Assembly: GCA_902769805.1 (NCBI GenBank)
Contig: CACXQL010000030.1
Span: 1 to 49,664 of the forward strand
DNA from: an uncultured Prevotellaceae bacterium
GTDB taxonomy: Bacteria > Bacteroidota > Bacteroidia > Bacteroidales > Bacteroidaceae
Direction: 5' to 3'
DNA length: 49,664 nucleotides
Part shown: positions 28,244-36,779 of the stretch, piece after piece
Layout: every line of letters starts with the position of its first letter
Position numbering within the stretch: the stretch's first letter is position 1
Position numbers and translations under genes: made by a program
The notes under the pieces: model-generated
Seen by the model: only the letters and a program-made list of their open reading frames with translations
What the model was told of the DNA's origin: nothing
Databases searched by the model: none

Positions 28244-29614
28244 TTACATTTTGCCTTCCTGTACCATCTTCTGGAAGTCCTCCAAGGTGATGTCTTTCTC
28301 GTTGAGTTTCACCACACCCTTCAGGGCGGCTGTCAACTTCACGTCGACAGCACGGTCAACGAGTCCGTCAACGTTCTCACGCTTCTTCAACATCTCTGCG
28401 GCATAGTTCTCCAGATACTCGTCGGGAACATTCGACATGCCATACTGTGCAAACTGTGCACGGGCAGCCTCTTTGGCAACAGACTTCAAGTCGTCTTCCT
28501 CGACCTTGATACCCTGTGCTTCCACGAGTTGCTCCTTGATCAGGTGCCAGCCCAGCTCCTTGATGCTTGCCTCGAAGTTCTTCTCCACGAAGTCAGCACC
28601 TTTGTCCTTGTTGTTGTTCAGCATCACACGCTTCAGGATAGCCTCTGGGAACTCCAGCTTGCCCACCTTCTTCTCCATGTGCTTGCGGACATCCTGCAGG
28701 AACTGATAGTCGGAATCAGCCTTGAACTGCTGGCTGATGATGTCTGCAATCTTCTGGCGGAACTCCTTCTCATCCTTCACAGTACCCTCGCCGAAGGTCT
28801 GGTCGAACAGCTGCTGGTTAATCTCTGCCTTCACGAAACGGCTGATCTCAGTAATCTGATAAGTGAAGTCACCCTCATGGTCCTTTACGTCTTCCTTCTG
28901 TATCTTCAACAGGGAAGATACCTCCACGTCACTCTCAGGGTAAGCCTTGCGGGGATTCCAAGTAATGATATCACCCAGTTTGGCACCGTCGAAGAGCTTC
29001 TTCTGGTCTTCCACCTTCATATACTGAGGCATCAGCACAGCGTCAGCGACAGTGATACCGCCCTCTTTCACGTTACCCTTCTCGTCCAGCTCACGGAGGT
29101 CACCCTTCAGCATGTCACGCTCTTTCTCGTCATACTGCTCCACCTTCTCATACTGTCCGGCTCGACTCTGGTACATCTCCACCTGCTGGTCAATGAGCTT
29201 GTCGTCAACAGTGATATTATAATAGTCAACCTTGTCCTTACCACTCAGGGCTGCCTTGAACTCAGGAGCCACGGCAATATCGAACTTAAACTCGAGGGGC
29301 TCTTCACTTTCGAAGTTCAACGGCTTCTGCTGGTCACTGGGCAATGGCTCGCCCAGCATCTGGATCTTGTTCTCACGCACATATCCGTAGAGCTTCTCAC
29401 CCAGCATCTTGTTCACAACGTCTACCTTGACGGCAGCACCATACTGACGCTTTATCAGACTCATCGGAGTCTGTCCGGGACGGAATCCTGGAATGTTGGC
29501 ACGCTTACGGTAGTCTTTCAAAGTCTTCTCGACTTCACCCTGATAATCGTCTTTCTCCAGCGTAATGGTCATCAAGCCATTAATCTTGTCAGGAGCTTCA
29601 AATGAAATATTCAT
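28244..29614 (-). CDS. tig: trigger factor
   Basis: 456 residues. N-terminal ribosome-binding region with YRKRANIPGFRPGQTPMSLIKRQYG, matching the GFRxGxxP signature that contacts ribosomal protein L23, then a degenerate PPIase domain and a long helical C-terminal domain. It folds nascent chains at the ribosome exit. Clear promoter at 29659-29690 and position before clpP and clpX. Confidence 0.95.
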   Translation of the reverse strand: MNISFEAPDKINGLMTITLEKDDYQGEVEKTLKDYRKRANIPGFRPGQTPMSLIKRQYGAAVKVDVVNKMLGEKLYGYVRENKIQMLGEPLPSDQQKPLNFESEEPLEFKFDIAVAPEFKAALSGKDKVDYYNITVDDKLIDQQVEMYQSRAGQYEKVEQYDEKERDMLKGDLRELDEKGNVKEGGITVADAVLMPQYMKVEDQKKLFDGAKLGDIITWNPRKAYPESDVEVSSLLKIQKEDVKDHEGDFTYQITEISRFVKAEINQQLFDQTFGEGTVKDEKEFRQKIADIISQQFKADSDYQFLQDVRKHMEKKVGKLEFPEAILKRVMLNNNKDKGADFVEKNFEASIKELGWHLIKEQLVEAQGIKVEEDDLKSVAKEAARAQFAQYGMSNVPDEYLENYAAEMLKKRENVDGLVDRAVDVKLTAALKGVVKLNEKDITLEDFQKMVQEGKM

Positions 29615-29658
29615 CTCTTATTTTACCTTATTTATTTATAATATTCGTTTTGAGCGTG

Positions 29659-29690
29659 CAAAGGTAGTTATTTTTCCTAAAACCTCCAAA
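29659..29690 (-). promoter_or_regulatory. tig promoter
   Basis: Leftward TTTG (29687-29690) and TACCTTTG (29659-29666), 20-bp spacer. Confidence 0.85.
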
Positions 29691-29765
29691 TTTTTGATTT
29701 AAAAGTTTGGTGGCGTTCAGGAAACGGCTCCGTCGCCCTTTACTTATCAGAAGGACATCGCCTCT

Positions 29766-30881
29766 TTATTTCTTCAGGATGATATTAATCGTTGTCTGTA
29801 CGTCATTGACATCTACCGTGCCGTCGCCGTCCACGTCACCTTTGATGCCGCGACCATCAATCTCCAGCTCGGCTTTTTCTGATGGGATACATCCCTCCTT
29901 CTTGGCATAGACGGTGACCTTGCAGGTTGCGGGCACACCAATGACAGCCCCGGTATTTTCTTCAGCAAAAGTGTAGCTCGATACGAACTCGACTCCTTCC
30001 GTCTCGCATTCGAACAACAGCTTGCCTTCCTTGCAGCTGATCGTCGGCGTGGCACATGGGGTAAAGTCTGTCAACTCCACTATCTCCTTGAAATCCTTCC
30101 AGTATTCTGCATCCTTGTAGGCATCTCCACTGCCTTGGGGGACATAGAGGGTCGCATTTCTCTTGTTTGAGAATGTCCAATAGTTAACAGCCAACGGTAC
30201 TTCCAAATCCACAGCCACCGAAGTCAGGCTGTTGCACTCATCGAACGCTTGATTGCCAATGCTCTCCACACTTTTGGGAATCGTTATTGAGGTCAGGCTG
30301 TTGCAGTTAAAGAACGCAGACCCACCAATGCTCGTCACACTATTACCCATAGTGACAGAGGTCAGACCTGTGCAACCGTAGAACGCGTAATCTACTATAG
30401 TCGTCACGCTGTTGGGAATCACTATTGAAATCAGGCTGCTGCAAGAAGAGAACGCAGAACCACCGATGCTCGTCACGCCATCACCCATAGTGACGGAGGT
30501 CAGACTGCTGCAACCACTGAACGCCCATTCGCCGATGCTCGTCACGCCATTACCCATAGTGACGGAGGTCAGACTGCTGCATCCTTCGAACGCTTGCTTG
30601 TCGATGCTCGTCACACTGTTGGGAATGGTGACAGAGGTCAGATCAGTGTTATTCCAGAACGCCGCATTGCCGATGCTCGTCACAGTGTAAGTGGTACCGT
30701 CGTATATGAAAGACCCTGGGATTGCCACATCGTCACTGCATTCACGTCCATAGGTCAACGTCGCCTCCGTCCCTGAGAGTTGATAGGTAATATCGTCAAT
30801 TGTGACTTCTTGGGCATAGCCCTTTGTTCCAATCATGCTCATCAGCACGATGAGTAGGAATGTTTGTTTAAACTGTTTCAT
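29766..30881 (-). CDS. BspA-like leucine-rich repeat surface protein with dockerin-like tail (second of pair)
   Basis: 371 residues. Signal peptide MKQFKQTFLLIVLMSMIGTKGYAQE, then about seven Treponema-pallidum-type 23-residue leucine-rich repeats (LTSVTMGNGVTSIGEWAFSG style), an immunoglobulin-like segment (ATPTISCKEGKLLFECETEG) and a C-terminal dockerin-type calcium loop, [19 protein letters not shown]. It is a surface-exposed protein of the BspA/LRR_5 family, which often binds host or partner proteins. It starts 5 bp after the longer homologue at 30887, so the two form an operon. Confidence 0.9.
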   Translation of the reverse strand: MKQFKQTFLLIVLMSMIGTKGYAQEVTIDDITYQLSGTEATLTYGRECSDDVAIPGSFIYDGTTYTVTSIGNAAFWNNTDLTSVTIPNSVTSIDKQAFEGCSSLTSVTMGNGVTSIGEWAFSGCSSLTSVTMGDGVTSIGGSAFSSCSSLISIVIPNSVTTIVDYAFYGCTGLTSVTMGNSVTSIGGSAFFNCNSLTSITIPKSVESIGNQAFDECNSLTSVAVDLEVPLAVNYWTFSNKRNATLYVPQGSGDAYKDAEYWKDFKEIVELTDFTPCATPTISCKEGKLLFECETEGVEFVSSYTFAEENTGAVIGVPATCKVTVYAKKEGCIPSEKAELEIDGRGIKGDVDGDGTVDVNDVQTTINIILKK

Positions 30882-30886
30882 AGTTA

Positions 30887-32350
30887 TTACTTCTTCAGGA
30901 TAATATTAATCGTTGTCTGTACGTCATTGACATCTACCACGCCGTCGCCGTCCACGTCGCCTTTGATGTCAGGAGCTTCGATCACCAGCTCGGCTTTATC
31001 AGAAGAAATACGTCCCTCCTTCTTGGCATAGACGGTGACCTTGCGGTTCATAGGCGGCACAACTTCGGCTCCAGTCTTGTCTTCGGCAAGAGTGATGTTG
31101 GACACGAACTCGACACCTTCCGTCTCACATTCGAATGAGAGCTTGCCATCCTTATAACTGATTGTCGGTGTGGCACATGGAGTAAAGTCAGCAAGTTCTA
31201 TTATCTCTTTGAACTCCTTCCAGTATTCTGCACCCTTGTAGGCATCTCCACTGCCTTGGGGGACATAGAGGGTTGCATTGTCCCTGTTAGAGAAAGTCCA
31301 ATCAACAATAGCCAATGGTGCTTCCAAATCCACTGCCACCAAAGTCAGGCTGTTACAAACATTGAACGCTTCATCGCCAATGCTCGTCACACTGTTGGGA
31401 ATGGTTATCGAAGTCAGGCTGCTGCAACCACAGAACGCATTCTCTCCAATTGTCGTCACGCTATTACCAATAGTGACAGAGGTCAGAGCAGTACAATCCT
31501 TGAACGCATAACCGCTAATTGTCGTCACACTGTTGGGAATGGTTATCGAAGTCAGGCTGTTGCAACCACAGAACGCATAATCGCCAATGCTCGTTACGCT
31601 GTTGGGAATAGTTATTGAGGACAGGCTGCTGCATTCTTCGAACGCACCATCTCCAATTGTCATCACACCATCACCAATAGTGACTGAGGTCAGACCAGTA
31701 CAGCCACTGAACGCAGAACTACCAATGCTCGTCACACTGTTGGGAATCGTTATCGAAGACAGATTGTTGCAACCATAGAACGCCTGGTTTCCAATGGTCG
31801 TCACACCATCACCAATGATGACGGAGGTCAGACCAGTACAGTCTCTGAACGCATAATCGCCAATGCTCGTCACGCTGTTGGGAATCGTTATTGAGGGCAG
31901 GCTGTTGCAACCATAGAACGCAAGATCTCCAATTGTCGTCACGCTATTACCAATAGTGACAGAGGTCAGAGCAGTACAATCCTTGAACGCATAACCGCTA
32001 ATTGTCGTCACACCATCACCAATGATGACTGAGGTCAGACCAGTACAACGAATGAACGCAGAACTACCAATGCTCGTTACGCTGTTGGGAATAGTGACAG
32101 AGGTCAGACCTGTGCATTCATAGAACGCCCCATTGTCAATGCCCGTCACGGTGTAGATTGTACCTTCGTAAGTGACAGACCCTGAGATCTCCAGATCGCC
32201 ACTGCATTCACCTCCATAGGCCAAAGACGCCTCCCTCCCTGAGAGTTGATAGCCAATATCGTCAATTGTGACGTATTCTTGCGCATAGCCCTTTGCTCCA
32301 ACCATGCTCAACAGCACGATGAGCAGGAATGTTAGTTTAAAATGTTTCAT
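30887..32350 (-). CDS. BspA-like leucine-rich repeat surface protein with dockerin-like tail (first of pair)
   Basis: 487 residues from the ATG at 32350 ([25 protein letters not shown], signal peptide). It holds about twelve 23-residue repeats ([20 protein letters not shown] style), the same immunoglobulin-like segment and the same dockerin-like end as its neighbour. Upstream in-frame Met codons to 32452 lie beyond the promoter at 32385-32416 and are rejected. The coding repeats are near-identical 69-bp DNA units, so copy number could change by recombination. Surface location is inferred from the signal peptide and family. Confidence 0.9.
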   Translation of the reverse strand: MKHFKLTFLLIVLLSMVGAKGYAQEYVTIDDIGYQLSGREASLAYGGECSGDLEISGSVTYEGTIYTVTGIDNGAFYECTGLTSVTIPNSVTSIGSSAFIRCTGLTSVIIGDGVTTISGYAFKDCTALTSVTIGNSVTTIGDLAFYGCNSLPSITIPNSVTSIGDYAFRDCTGLTSVIIGDGVTTIGNQAFYGCNNLSSITIPNSVTSIGSSAFSGCTGLTSVTIGDGVMTIGDGAFEECSSLSSITIPNSVTSIGDYAFCGCNSLTSITIPNSVTTISGYAFKDCTALTSVTIGNSVTTIGENAFCGCSSLTSITIPNSVTSIGDEAFNVCNSLTLVAVDLEAPLAIVDWTFSNRDNATLYVPQGSGDAYKGAEYWKEFKEIIELADFTPCATPTISYKDGKLSFECETEGVEFVSNITLAEDKTGAEVVPPMNRKVTVYAKKEGRISSDKAELVIEAPDIKGDVDGDGVVDVNDVQTTINIILKK

Positions 32351-32384
32351 TGTTATAGTTGTATTAAGTTTATGTTTCTTTTGG

Positions 32385-32416
32385 CAAAGGTACTGATTTT
32401 TCCTGATACCGCCAAA
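32385..32416 (-). promoter_or_regulatory. promoter of the BspA-like operon
   Basis: Leftward TTTG (32413-32416) and TACCTTTG (32385-32392), 20-bp spacer. Confidence 0.85.
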
Positions 32417-32447
32417 TTTTAGGGCGTTAAAGATGCACCTCCTCATC

Positions 32448-32650
32448 CACAACGACAGGTACTTGGAAGAGTATCAAGGCTTCCTTATGGGGAATAGTGC
32501 CGTTCGAACAGGGAGAATGGCAGGCTCTTTCAGGGTGAAAGCAGCATTCTTGCTGGTGAAAGGGCGGTCGCTGCTGTTATTAGCAGCGGCCGCTGCTAAT
32601 ATCGACAGCGTACGCTACCAATGTCAGTAGCGCGCGCTGCTAACCTGTTT
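32448..32650. repeat. dispersed palindromic repeat, copy 2
   Basis: Similar to 10909-11110 over about 200 bp, same orientation. 24-bp perfect palindrome at 32578-32601, again with GCTGT/ACAGC flanks, and a second stem at ~32624-32644. It lies between the divergent BspA-like and CDP-alcohol transferase operons. Confidence 0.85.
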
Positions 32651-32670
32651 GTGAAGCCGTTTAGGTACTT

Positions 32671-32790
32671 CCGTTCGAGAAAACCCAAATAAAATTTGGT
32701 TTTCTTCTCACTTATTCGTACTTTGGCTTCGCCGAAAGTAGGCTGCATCTCGGAAATAAAAATAAACATTAATTTATTTTGTATTTCGCT
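32671..32790 (+). repeat. promoter-bearing dispersed repeat, rightward copy
   Basis: Reverse complement of most of the 37.6-37.85 kb unit. A TTTG (32695-32698) lies 20 bp before TACTTTGG (32719-32726), a -7 box one base off consensus. The second, AT-rich module provides the stronger promoter at 32778-32808. Confidence 0.75.
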
Positions 32791-32808
32791 CAATTTGCAC
32801 TACCTTTG
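32778..32808 (+). promoter_or_regulatory. promoter of the CDP-alcohol cluster
   Basis: TTTG (32778-32781) and TACCTTTG (32801-32808), 19-bp spacer; ATG about 24 nt after the expected start site. Confidence 0.85.
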
Positions 32809-32838
32809 CAGGCTGAATTATATATAAATATATAAAAG

Positions 32839-33828
32839 ATGAACGAAAAGATTCAAAAGACTCTTAAATCCGCTGAGACGGAGGACTGGCTCGACCTGCA
32901 TGTGGTACGCCCGTTCTGCTATTGGTGGGCAGTGTTCTTTGCCAAATTTGACATACACCCTAACACCGTTACTATCTGGTCGATGGTTATCGGAGCCGCC
33001 AGCGCTTTCTTCTTTGCCTGCGGCAGTTTCTACTATGAGGGAGTTCAAGGACTTATCATGAACATCATTGCCATCCTGTTGTTGTGCCTTGCCGACATCT
33101 TCGACTGCACGGACGGACAGTTGGCGCGTATGACTGGAAAGAAGAGCCGTCTGGGACGTATCCTCGACGGAGTGGCAGGCTTCACATGGTTTATCCCTAT
33201 CTACCACGCACTGGTGTTCCGCTTCTATTTCCACCACGACATTGAGTTCGGATGGCTGGGTATAGAGAATACCGAGCAGAACACTATCATCGCCACCATC
33301 ATCGTCTATATCCTCGGCATCATCTCCGGCGTGGCAGGACTGGCTGGTCAGCAACGCTTAGCCGACTACTATATCCAGGTACACCTCTTCTTCCTGAAAG
33401 GCGAGAAGGGCTCTGAGTTGGATAACTCCAAGAAGCAGCAGGAGATCTACGACCAGATGACAAGTGACACTCCTTGGGTGGAGCGTTATTTCCAGAAGAC
33501 CTATATCGACTACACGAAGAAGCAGGAGAAGAAGACACCTGAGTTCCAGAAGATGCTGAAGGCGATGCGTGAGCAATATGGCAGTCTCGACAATATCCCT
33601 GCGGACATCCGCGAGGACTTCCACAAGAGCTCACTGCCGCTGATTACGTGGAACGGACTGTTGACCTTCAACTTCCGCTCGGCGTGGCTGTTCCTGTTCT
33701 GTCTGCTGGATATCCCAGTGATGAACTTCGTATGGGAGATTGTCGGCATGGGACTGATTGCATGGTATGTCAACCATCGCCATGAGGCATTCTGCAAAAG
33801 AATAAAGTTGAAAGTTGAAAATTTATAG
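32839..33828 (+). CDS. CDP-alcohol phosphatidyltransferase-like membrane protein with altered active-site motif
   Basis: 329 residues with several membrane helices (TIWSMVIGAASAFFFACG; MNIIAILLLCLADIF; TIIVYILGIISGVAGL; and a C-terminal pair). The CDP-alcohol transferase motif DxxDGxxAR...GxxxDxxxD is present as D89-C-T-D92-G-QL-A-R97, then G106-RIL-D110-GVA-G114: the last Asp, normally metal-binding or catalytic, is Gly. A soluble insert (GEKGSELDNSKKQQEIYDQM) separates membrane parts. The family moves a phospho-alcohol from CDP-lipid or a CDP-headgroup. First of four rightward genes; the neighbouring LicC-like nucleotidyltransferase could supply a CDP-headgroup. Substrate unknown. Confidence 0.85.
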   Translation: MNEKIQKTLKSAETEDWLDLHVVRPFCYWWAVFFAKFDIHPNTVTIWSMVIGAASAFFFACGSFYYEGVQGLIMNIIAILLLCLADIFDCTDGQLARMTGKKSRLGRILDGVAGFTWFIPIYHALVFRFYFHHDIEFGWLGIENTEQNTIIATIIVYILGIISGVAGLAGQQRLADYYIQVHLFFLKGEKGSELDNSKKQQEIYDQMTSDTPWVERYFQKTYIDYTKKQEKKTPEFQKMLKAMREQYGSLDNIPADIREDFHKSSLPLITWNGLLTFNFRSAWLFLFCLLDIPVMNFVWEIVGMGLIAWYVNHRHEAFCKRIKLKVENL

Positions 33829-33847
33829 TTAAACGTTCATCGTTATT

Positions 33848-34885
33848 ATGAAGTGGACGAAACAAAGGCTCAATAACCTGTTCTTCTTTTTGGGAGTAGC
33901 AGCATGCGTTGTCATGTTGCTGACATTCGATGTGAGTTTCGTCGAACTATGGGAGCATATCTGCCACGCAGGTTATTGGTTGATACCTATCATCGGTATC
34001 TGGATCTTCGTCTATGCCCTCAACGCCTTGTCGTGGAAGGCAACTATCGAGGGGAATATCGGTGGGAAGATGCCTGTGAGCTTCTGGCGCCTCTATCGCC
34101 TGACGATTACAGGCTATGCCCTGAACTATGCCACACCAGTGGGAGGTCTGGGCGGTGAACCTTATCGTATCATGGAACTCTCGAAGGATATCGACAGCCA
34201 GCATGCGACATCGAGTGTCATCCTCTATGCGATGATGCACTTCTTCGCCCATTTCTGGTTCTGGTTCATCAGCATCTTCATCTACCTGGCTTTGGTACTT
34301 GTGGGTGACATGCCTATGACAACAGCCATCGGGATCATCCTGAGTGTCATCGTCGTGTTTTGCCTTCTTGCCTTTTATTTATTCTCCAAGGGCTATCGTA
34401 ACGGACTGGTGAAATATATATTAGGTGTGGTAGCGAAGATACCAGGACTGAAGAAATGGACACTGCGCTTCTGGGCACGTCATTCGAAGGCTATAGAGAA
34501 TATCGACGAGCAGATAGCCTCCCTGCATCATCAGGATAAAGGGGCTTTCTATAAGAGTCTGCTGCTGGAATATTCGTCTCGTGTGGTACAGAGCCTGGAG
34601 GTGATGTTCATGCTATTGCTCTTTGGCGTTGACTGCGGAGGAGGGCTCGGAGGTTTGACACTCACGTTCCTGCACAGCATCCTGATTGTGGCATTCACCA
34701 CGCTCTTTGCCAACCTCATCGGTTTCCTGCCGATGCAGTTAGGTGTCCAGGAGGGCGGCTTCGTACTCTCTATCGCCGCCTTGGGACTCTCTGCAGCATT
34801 AGGTATCTTCGTGAGTATCATCTGCCGCGTGAGAGAAATCATCTGGATTGCCATCGGGATGGCGTTGATGAAAGTCACGAGATAG
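33848..34885 (+). CDS. flippase-like membrane protein (UPF0104/LPG synthase-TM family)
   Basis: 345 residues with about eight predicted membrane helices (NLFFFLGVAACVVMLLTFD; WLIPIIGIWIFVYALNALSW; TAIGIILSVIVVFCLLAFYL; ...). The segments YALNYATPVGGLGGEPYRIMEL and GFLPMQLGVQEGGFVLSIAALGL match the UPF0104/AglD-type membrane family. Members sit beside lipid or polysaccharide genes and are thought to move lipids or lipid-linked groups. It begins 19 bp after the CDP-alcohol transferase, so it probably acts on the same product. Confidence 0.87.
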   Translation: MKWTKQRLNNLFFFLGVAACVVMLLTFDVSFVELWEHICHAGYWLIPIIGIWIFVYALNALSWKATIEGNIGGKMPVSFWRLYRLTITGYALNYATPVGGLGGEPYRIMELSKDIDSQHATSSVILYAMMHFFAHFWFWFISIFIYLALVLVGDMPMTTAIGIILSVIVVFCLLAFYLFSKGYRNGLVKYILGVVAKIPGLKKWTLRFWARHSKAIENIDEQIASLHHQDKGAFYKSLLLEYSSRVVQSLEVMFMLLLFGVDCGGGLGGLTLTFLHSILIVAFTTLFANLIGFLPMQLGVQEGGFVLSIAALGLSAALGIFVSIICRVREIIWIAIGMALMKVTR

Positions 34886-34937
34886 CGAGAGCAGAGTCAA
34901 GCTTAAATGTAAAAATGTAAAAATTAAAAATATAATT

Positions 34938-35990
34938 ATGAATTATCTCGACAGAAACGAATTTAATTTTGAGCCCAGCCAGAAAGTGGTGGAGGCTATC
35001 AAGAATTTCGATCCAAAGACATTGTGTTTCTACACCCGTATCTACGACCAGGGCAAGAAGAGCGTTATCTCTGTGCGCCTCAGCGAAATCTACGGTGTAG
35101 ATGAGAGTCAGGTGCTTCTGACTTATGGTGGTGAGGATATGCTGAAGAATGCCATCCACTATTTCCTCTCTGTCAACAGCCAGACAGGTGCACCTAATAC
35201 CAAGATTCTTATCCCTGAGTTCTCCTGGTGGTATTATAATCGCGTGGCAAGTGAGTGTGGTGGTACGTTTGAGATGTATCCCTTGCATGAGAAAGAGGAC
35301 ACCTTTGCCTACGACATTGACGAGGTCATCGAATACACCAACCGCATACATCCCCGTATGCTGCTGCTCGCCTCTCCTAACAATCCCACAGGTAACGGTC
35401 TGACTCCTGAGGAGATCGGGCGTATCATGGAGAACATCCCTTCTGACACGATGGTACTCATCGACGAGGCATACGCCAGTTTCATCAGCACTGATACTGC
35501 TTATATCGCTCCGCTGGTGAACAAAAACAGCAACCTGATTATCTCTCGTACACTGTCAAAGTTCTACGGACTGCCTGGTCTGCGCGTAGGCTTCGGCTTC
35601 ATCGGCAAAGGTCATGACCAGTTCGAGAGCTATATCAACAAATACTTAGGCTACAACCGCTTCTCTGAGGCTGTTGCCCTTGCTGCCCTCGACAGTGACG
35701 ACCACTATCGCAAGGTGGCTGACGATATGGAATGGGGACGCCAGTTGTATAAGAAGGAACTGGGCAACCTGCCTGGCTTTAAGGTATATAAGTCTGTGGC
35801 AAACTTCATCCTCATCAAGTATCCGTTGGAGATCAAGGATGCCCTGATGGAGGCTTTGAAAGTCCAGGACTACAAGATTAAGTTCATGAGTGACAAGGGC
35901 TTGGAGTCTTGCCTGCGCATCACCTTAGGTCGTAAGGAGCAGACACAGACAGTGGTTGACACCATCCTGAACGTCCTAAAGAAGTCATAA
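34938..35990 (+). CDS. class I/II PLP-dependent aminotransferase, HisC/CobD-like
   Basis: 350 residues. PLP lysine K208 in SRTLSKFYGLPGLRVGF, substrate and cofactor contacts SPNNPTGN (147-153) and the IDEAYASF Asp (D176). The fold is that of histidinol-phosphate aminotransferase and L-threonine-O-3-phosphate decarboxylase. Standing between a flippase-like gene and a LicC-like nucleotidyltransferase, and away from any his gene, it more likely prepares an amino- or decarboxylated phospho-alcohol for activation than histidine. That role is an inference; the reaction type (transamination or decarboxylation) cannot be told from the motif alone. Confidence 0.88.
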   Translation: MNYLDRNEFNFEPSQKVVEAIKNFDPKTLCFYTRIYDQGKKSVISVRLSEIYGVDESQVLLTYGGEDMLKNAIHYFLSVNSQTGAPNTKILIPEFSWWYYNRVASECGGTFEMYPLHEKEDTFAYDIDEVIEYTNRIHPRMLLLASPNNPTGNGLTPEEIGRIMENIPSDTMVLIDEAYASFISTDTAYIAPLVNKNSNLIISRTLSKFYGLPGLRVGFGFIGKGHDQFESYINKYLGYNRFSEAVALAALDSDDHYRKVADDMEWGRQLYKKELGNLPGFKVYKSVANFILIKYPLEIKDALMEALKVQDYKIKFMSDKGLESCLRITLGRKEQTQTVVDTILNVLKKS

Positions 35991-36002
35991 TTCTCAATTT
36001 AA

Positions 36003-36743
36003 TTGAATATGATAGGAGTTATTCTTGCCGCAGGTATGGCAAAGCGTCTTCGCCCACTGACAGATACAAAACCGAAGTGTCTGTTAGAGGTGGGTGGTCG
36101 CACACTCTTAGAGCGTACTGTCCGTGCCATGCAACAGGCAGGCATCTCGGAATTCGTAGTAGTCACAGGCTATCGTGCAGAGCAGATAAGAGAGTTTCTC
36201 TCCTCCCTTCTCCCTCCTCCCTCCCCCACCTTCCACTTCCTTCACAATGCCGACTACGAGCATAATAACAATATCTACTCGTTGTGGATGGCTGGCGAAT
36301 ATGTTCGTGGCAAGGAGTTCCTGTTGATGGATAGCGATATCCTCTGCGACCCTGCCGCTGTGGCACGTATCGCCCATGAGCCAGAGTCTGCCCTTGCATT
36401 GAATCGTCATGAGTGTGGCGAAGAGGAAATCAAAGTGATTGTGGATGCCGACGGACATATCACGGAAATCAGTAAGGTATGCAGCATCCAAGATGCTATC
36501 GGTGAGTCTGTGGGTATTGAGAAGATGACTGCCGATTATAGCACGGCACTCTATAAGGAACTCGACCAGATGATTCTGAAGGAAGGACTTATCGATGTGT
36601 TCTATGAGCGTTGCTTCGAACGGCTCATTCCACAGGGGCATACCTTTAAGGTCGTTGATACCACTGGCTATTTCTCCTATGAGTTGGATACGCCAGAAGA
36701 TTTCCAACGCGCACAAGAGTTAATGCCAAAAGAGTTACTATAA
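36003..36743 (+). CDS. NTP transferase, LicC/CTP:phosphocholine cytidylyltransferase-like
   Basis: 246 residues; Met at 36003 or 36009 (MIGVILAAGMAKRLRPLTDT). Nucleotide-binding loop GVILAAGMAKRLRPLTDTKP, then HNNNIYSLWMAGE, a NNxxSL element seen in LicC, PntC and archaeal inositol-phosphate cytidylyltransferases, and LMDSDILCDP with metal-binding Asp residues. It most likely makes a CDP- (less likely UDP- or GDP-) headgroup for the CDP-alcohol transferase. It follows the aminotransferase by 12 bp; its stop is inside the shared terminator palindrome. Confidence 0.88.
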   Translation: MNMIGVILAAGMAKRLRPLTDTKPKCLLEVGGRTLLERTVRAMQQAGISEFVVVTGYRAEQIREFLSSLLPPPSPTFHFLHNADYEHNNNIYSLWMAGEYVRGKEFLLMDSDILCDPAAVARIAHEPESALALNRHECGEEEIKVIVDADGHITEISKVCSIQDAIGESVGIEKMTADYSTALYKELDQMILKEGLIDVFYERCFERLIPQGHTFKVVDTTGYFSYELDTPEDFQRAQELMPKELL

Positions 36744-36779
36744 AAAGGAAATCAGCCAATTGGCTGATTTCCTTTTTAT
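36740..36779. terminator. 40-bp perfect palindrome, shared bidirectional terminator
   Basis: Perfect inverted repeat of 40 bp centred on AATT between 36759 and 36762, with A-rich and T-rich ends that make it a terminator on both strands. It contains the stop codons of both convergent genes (36741-36743 and 36776-36778). Confidence 0.95.

Noticed and set aside
28529-29605. Long rightward ORF (358 codons) opposite tig
   Set aside because: Antisense to a complete trigger factor; leucine-rich by codon complement with no domain.
30200-32100. Regularly spaced near-identical ~69-bp DNA repeats, CRISPR-like at first sight
   Set aside because: They are the in-frame leucine-rich repeats of the two BspA-like proteins; units are contiguous without spacers and there are no cas genes.
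32433-32630. 65-codon ORF over the palindromic repeat
   Set aside because: The other copy of the repeat (10909-11110) has stops in the same frame, so coding is not conserved.
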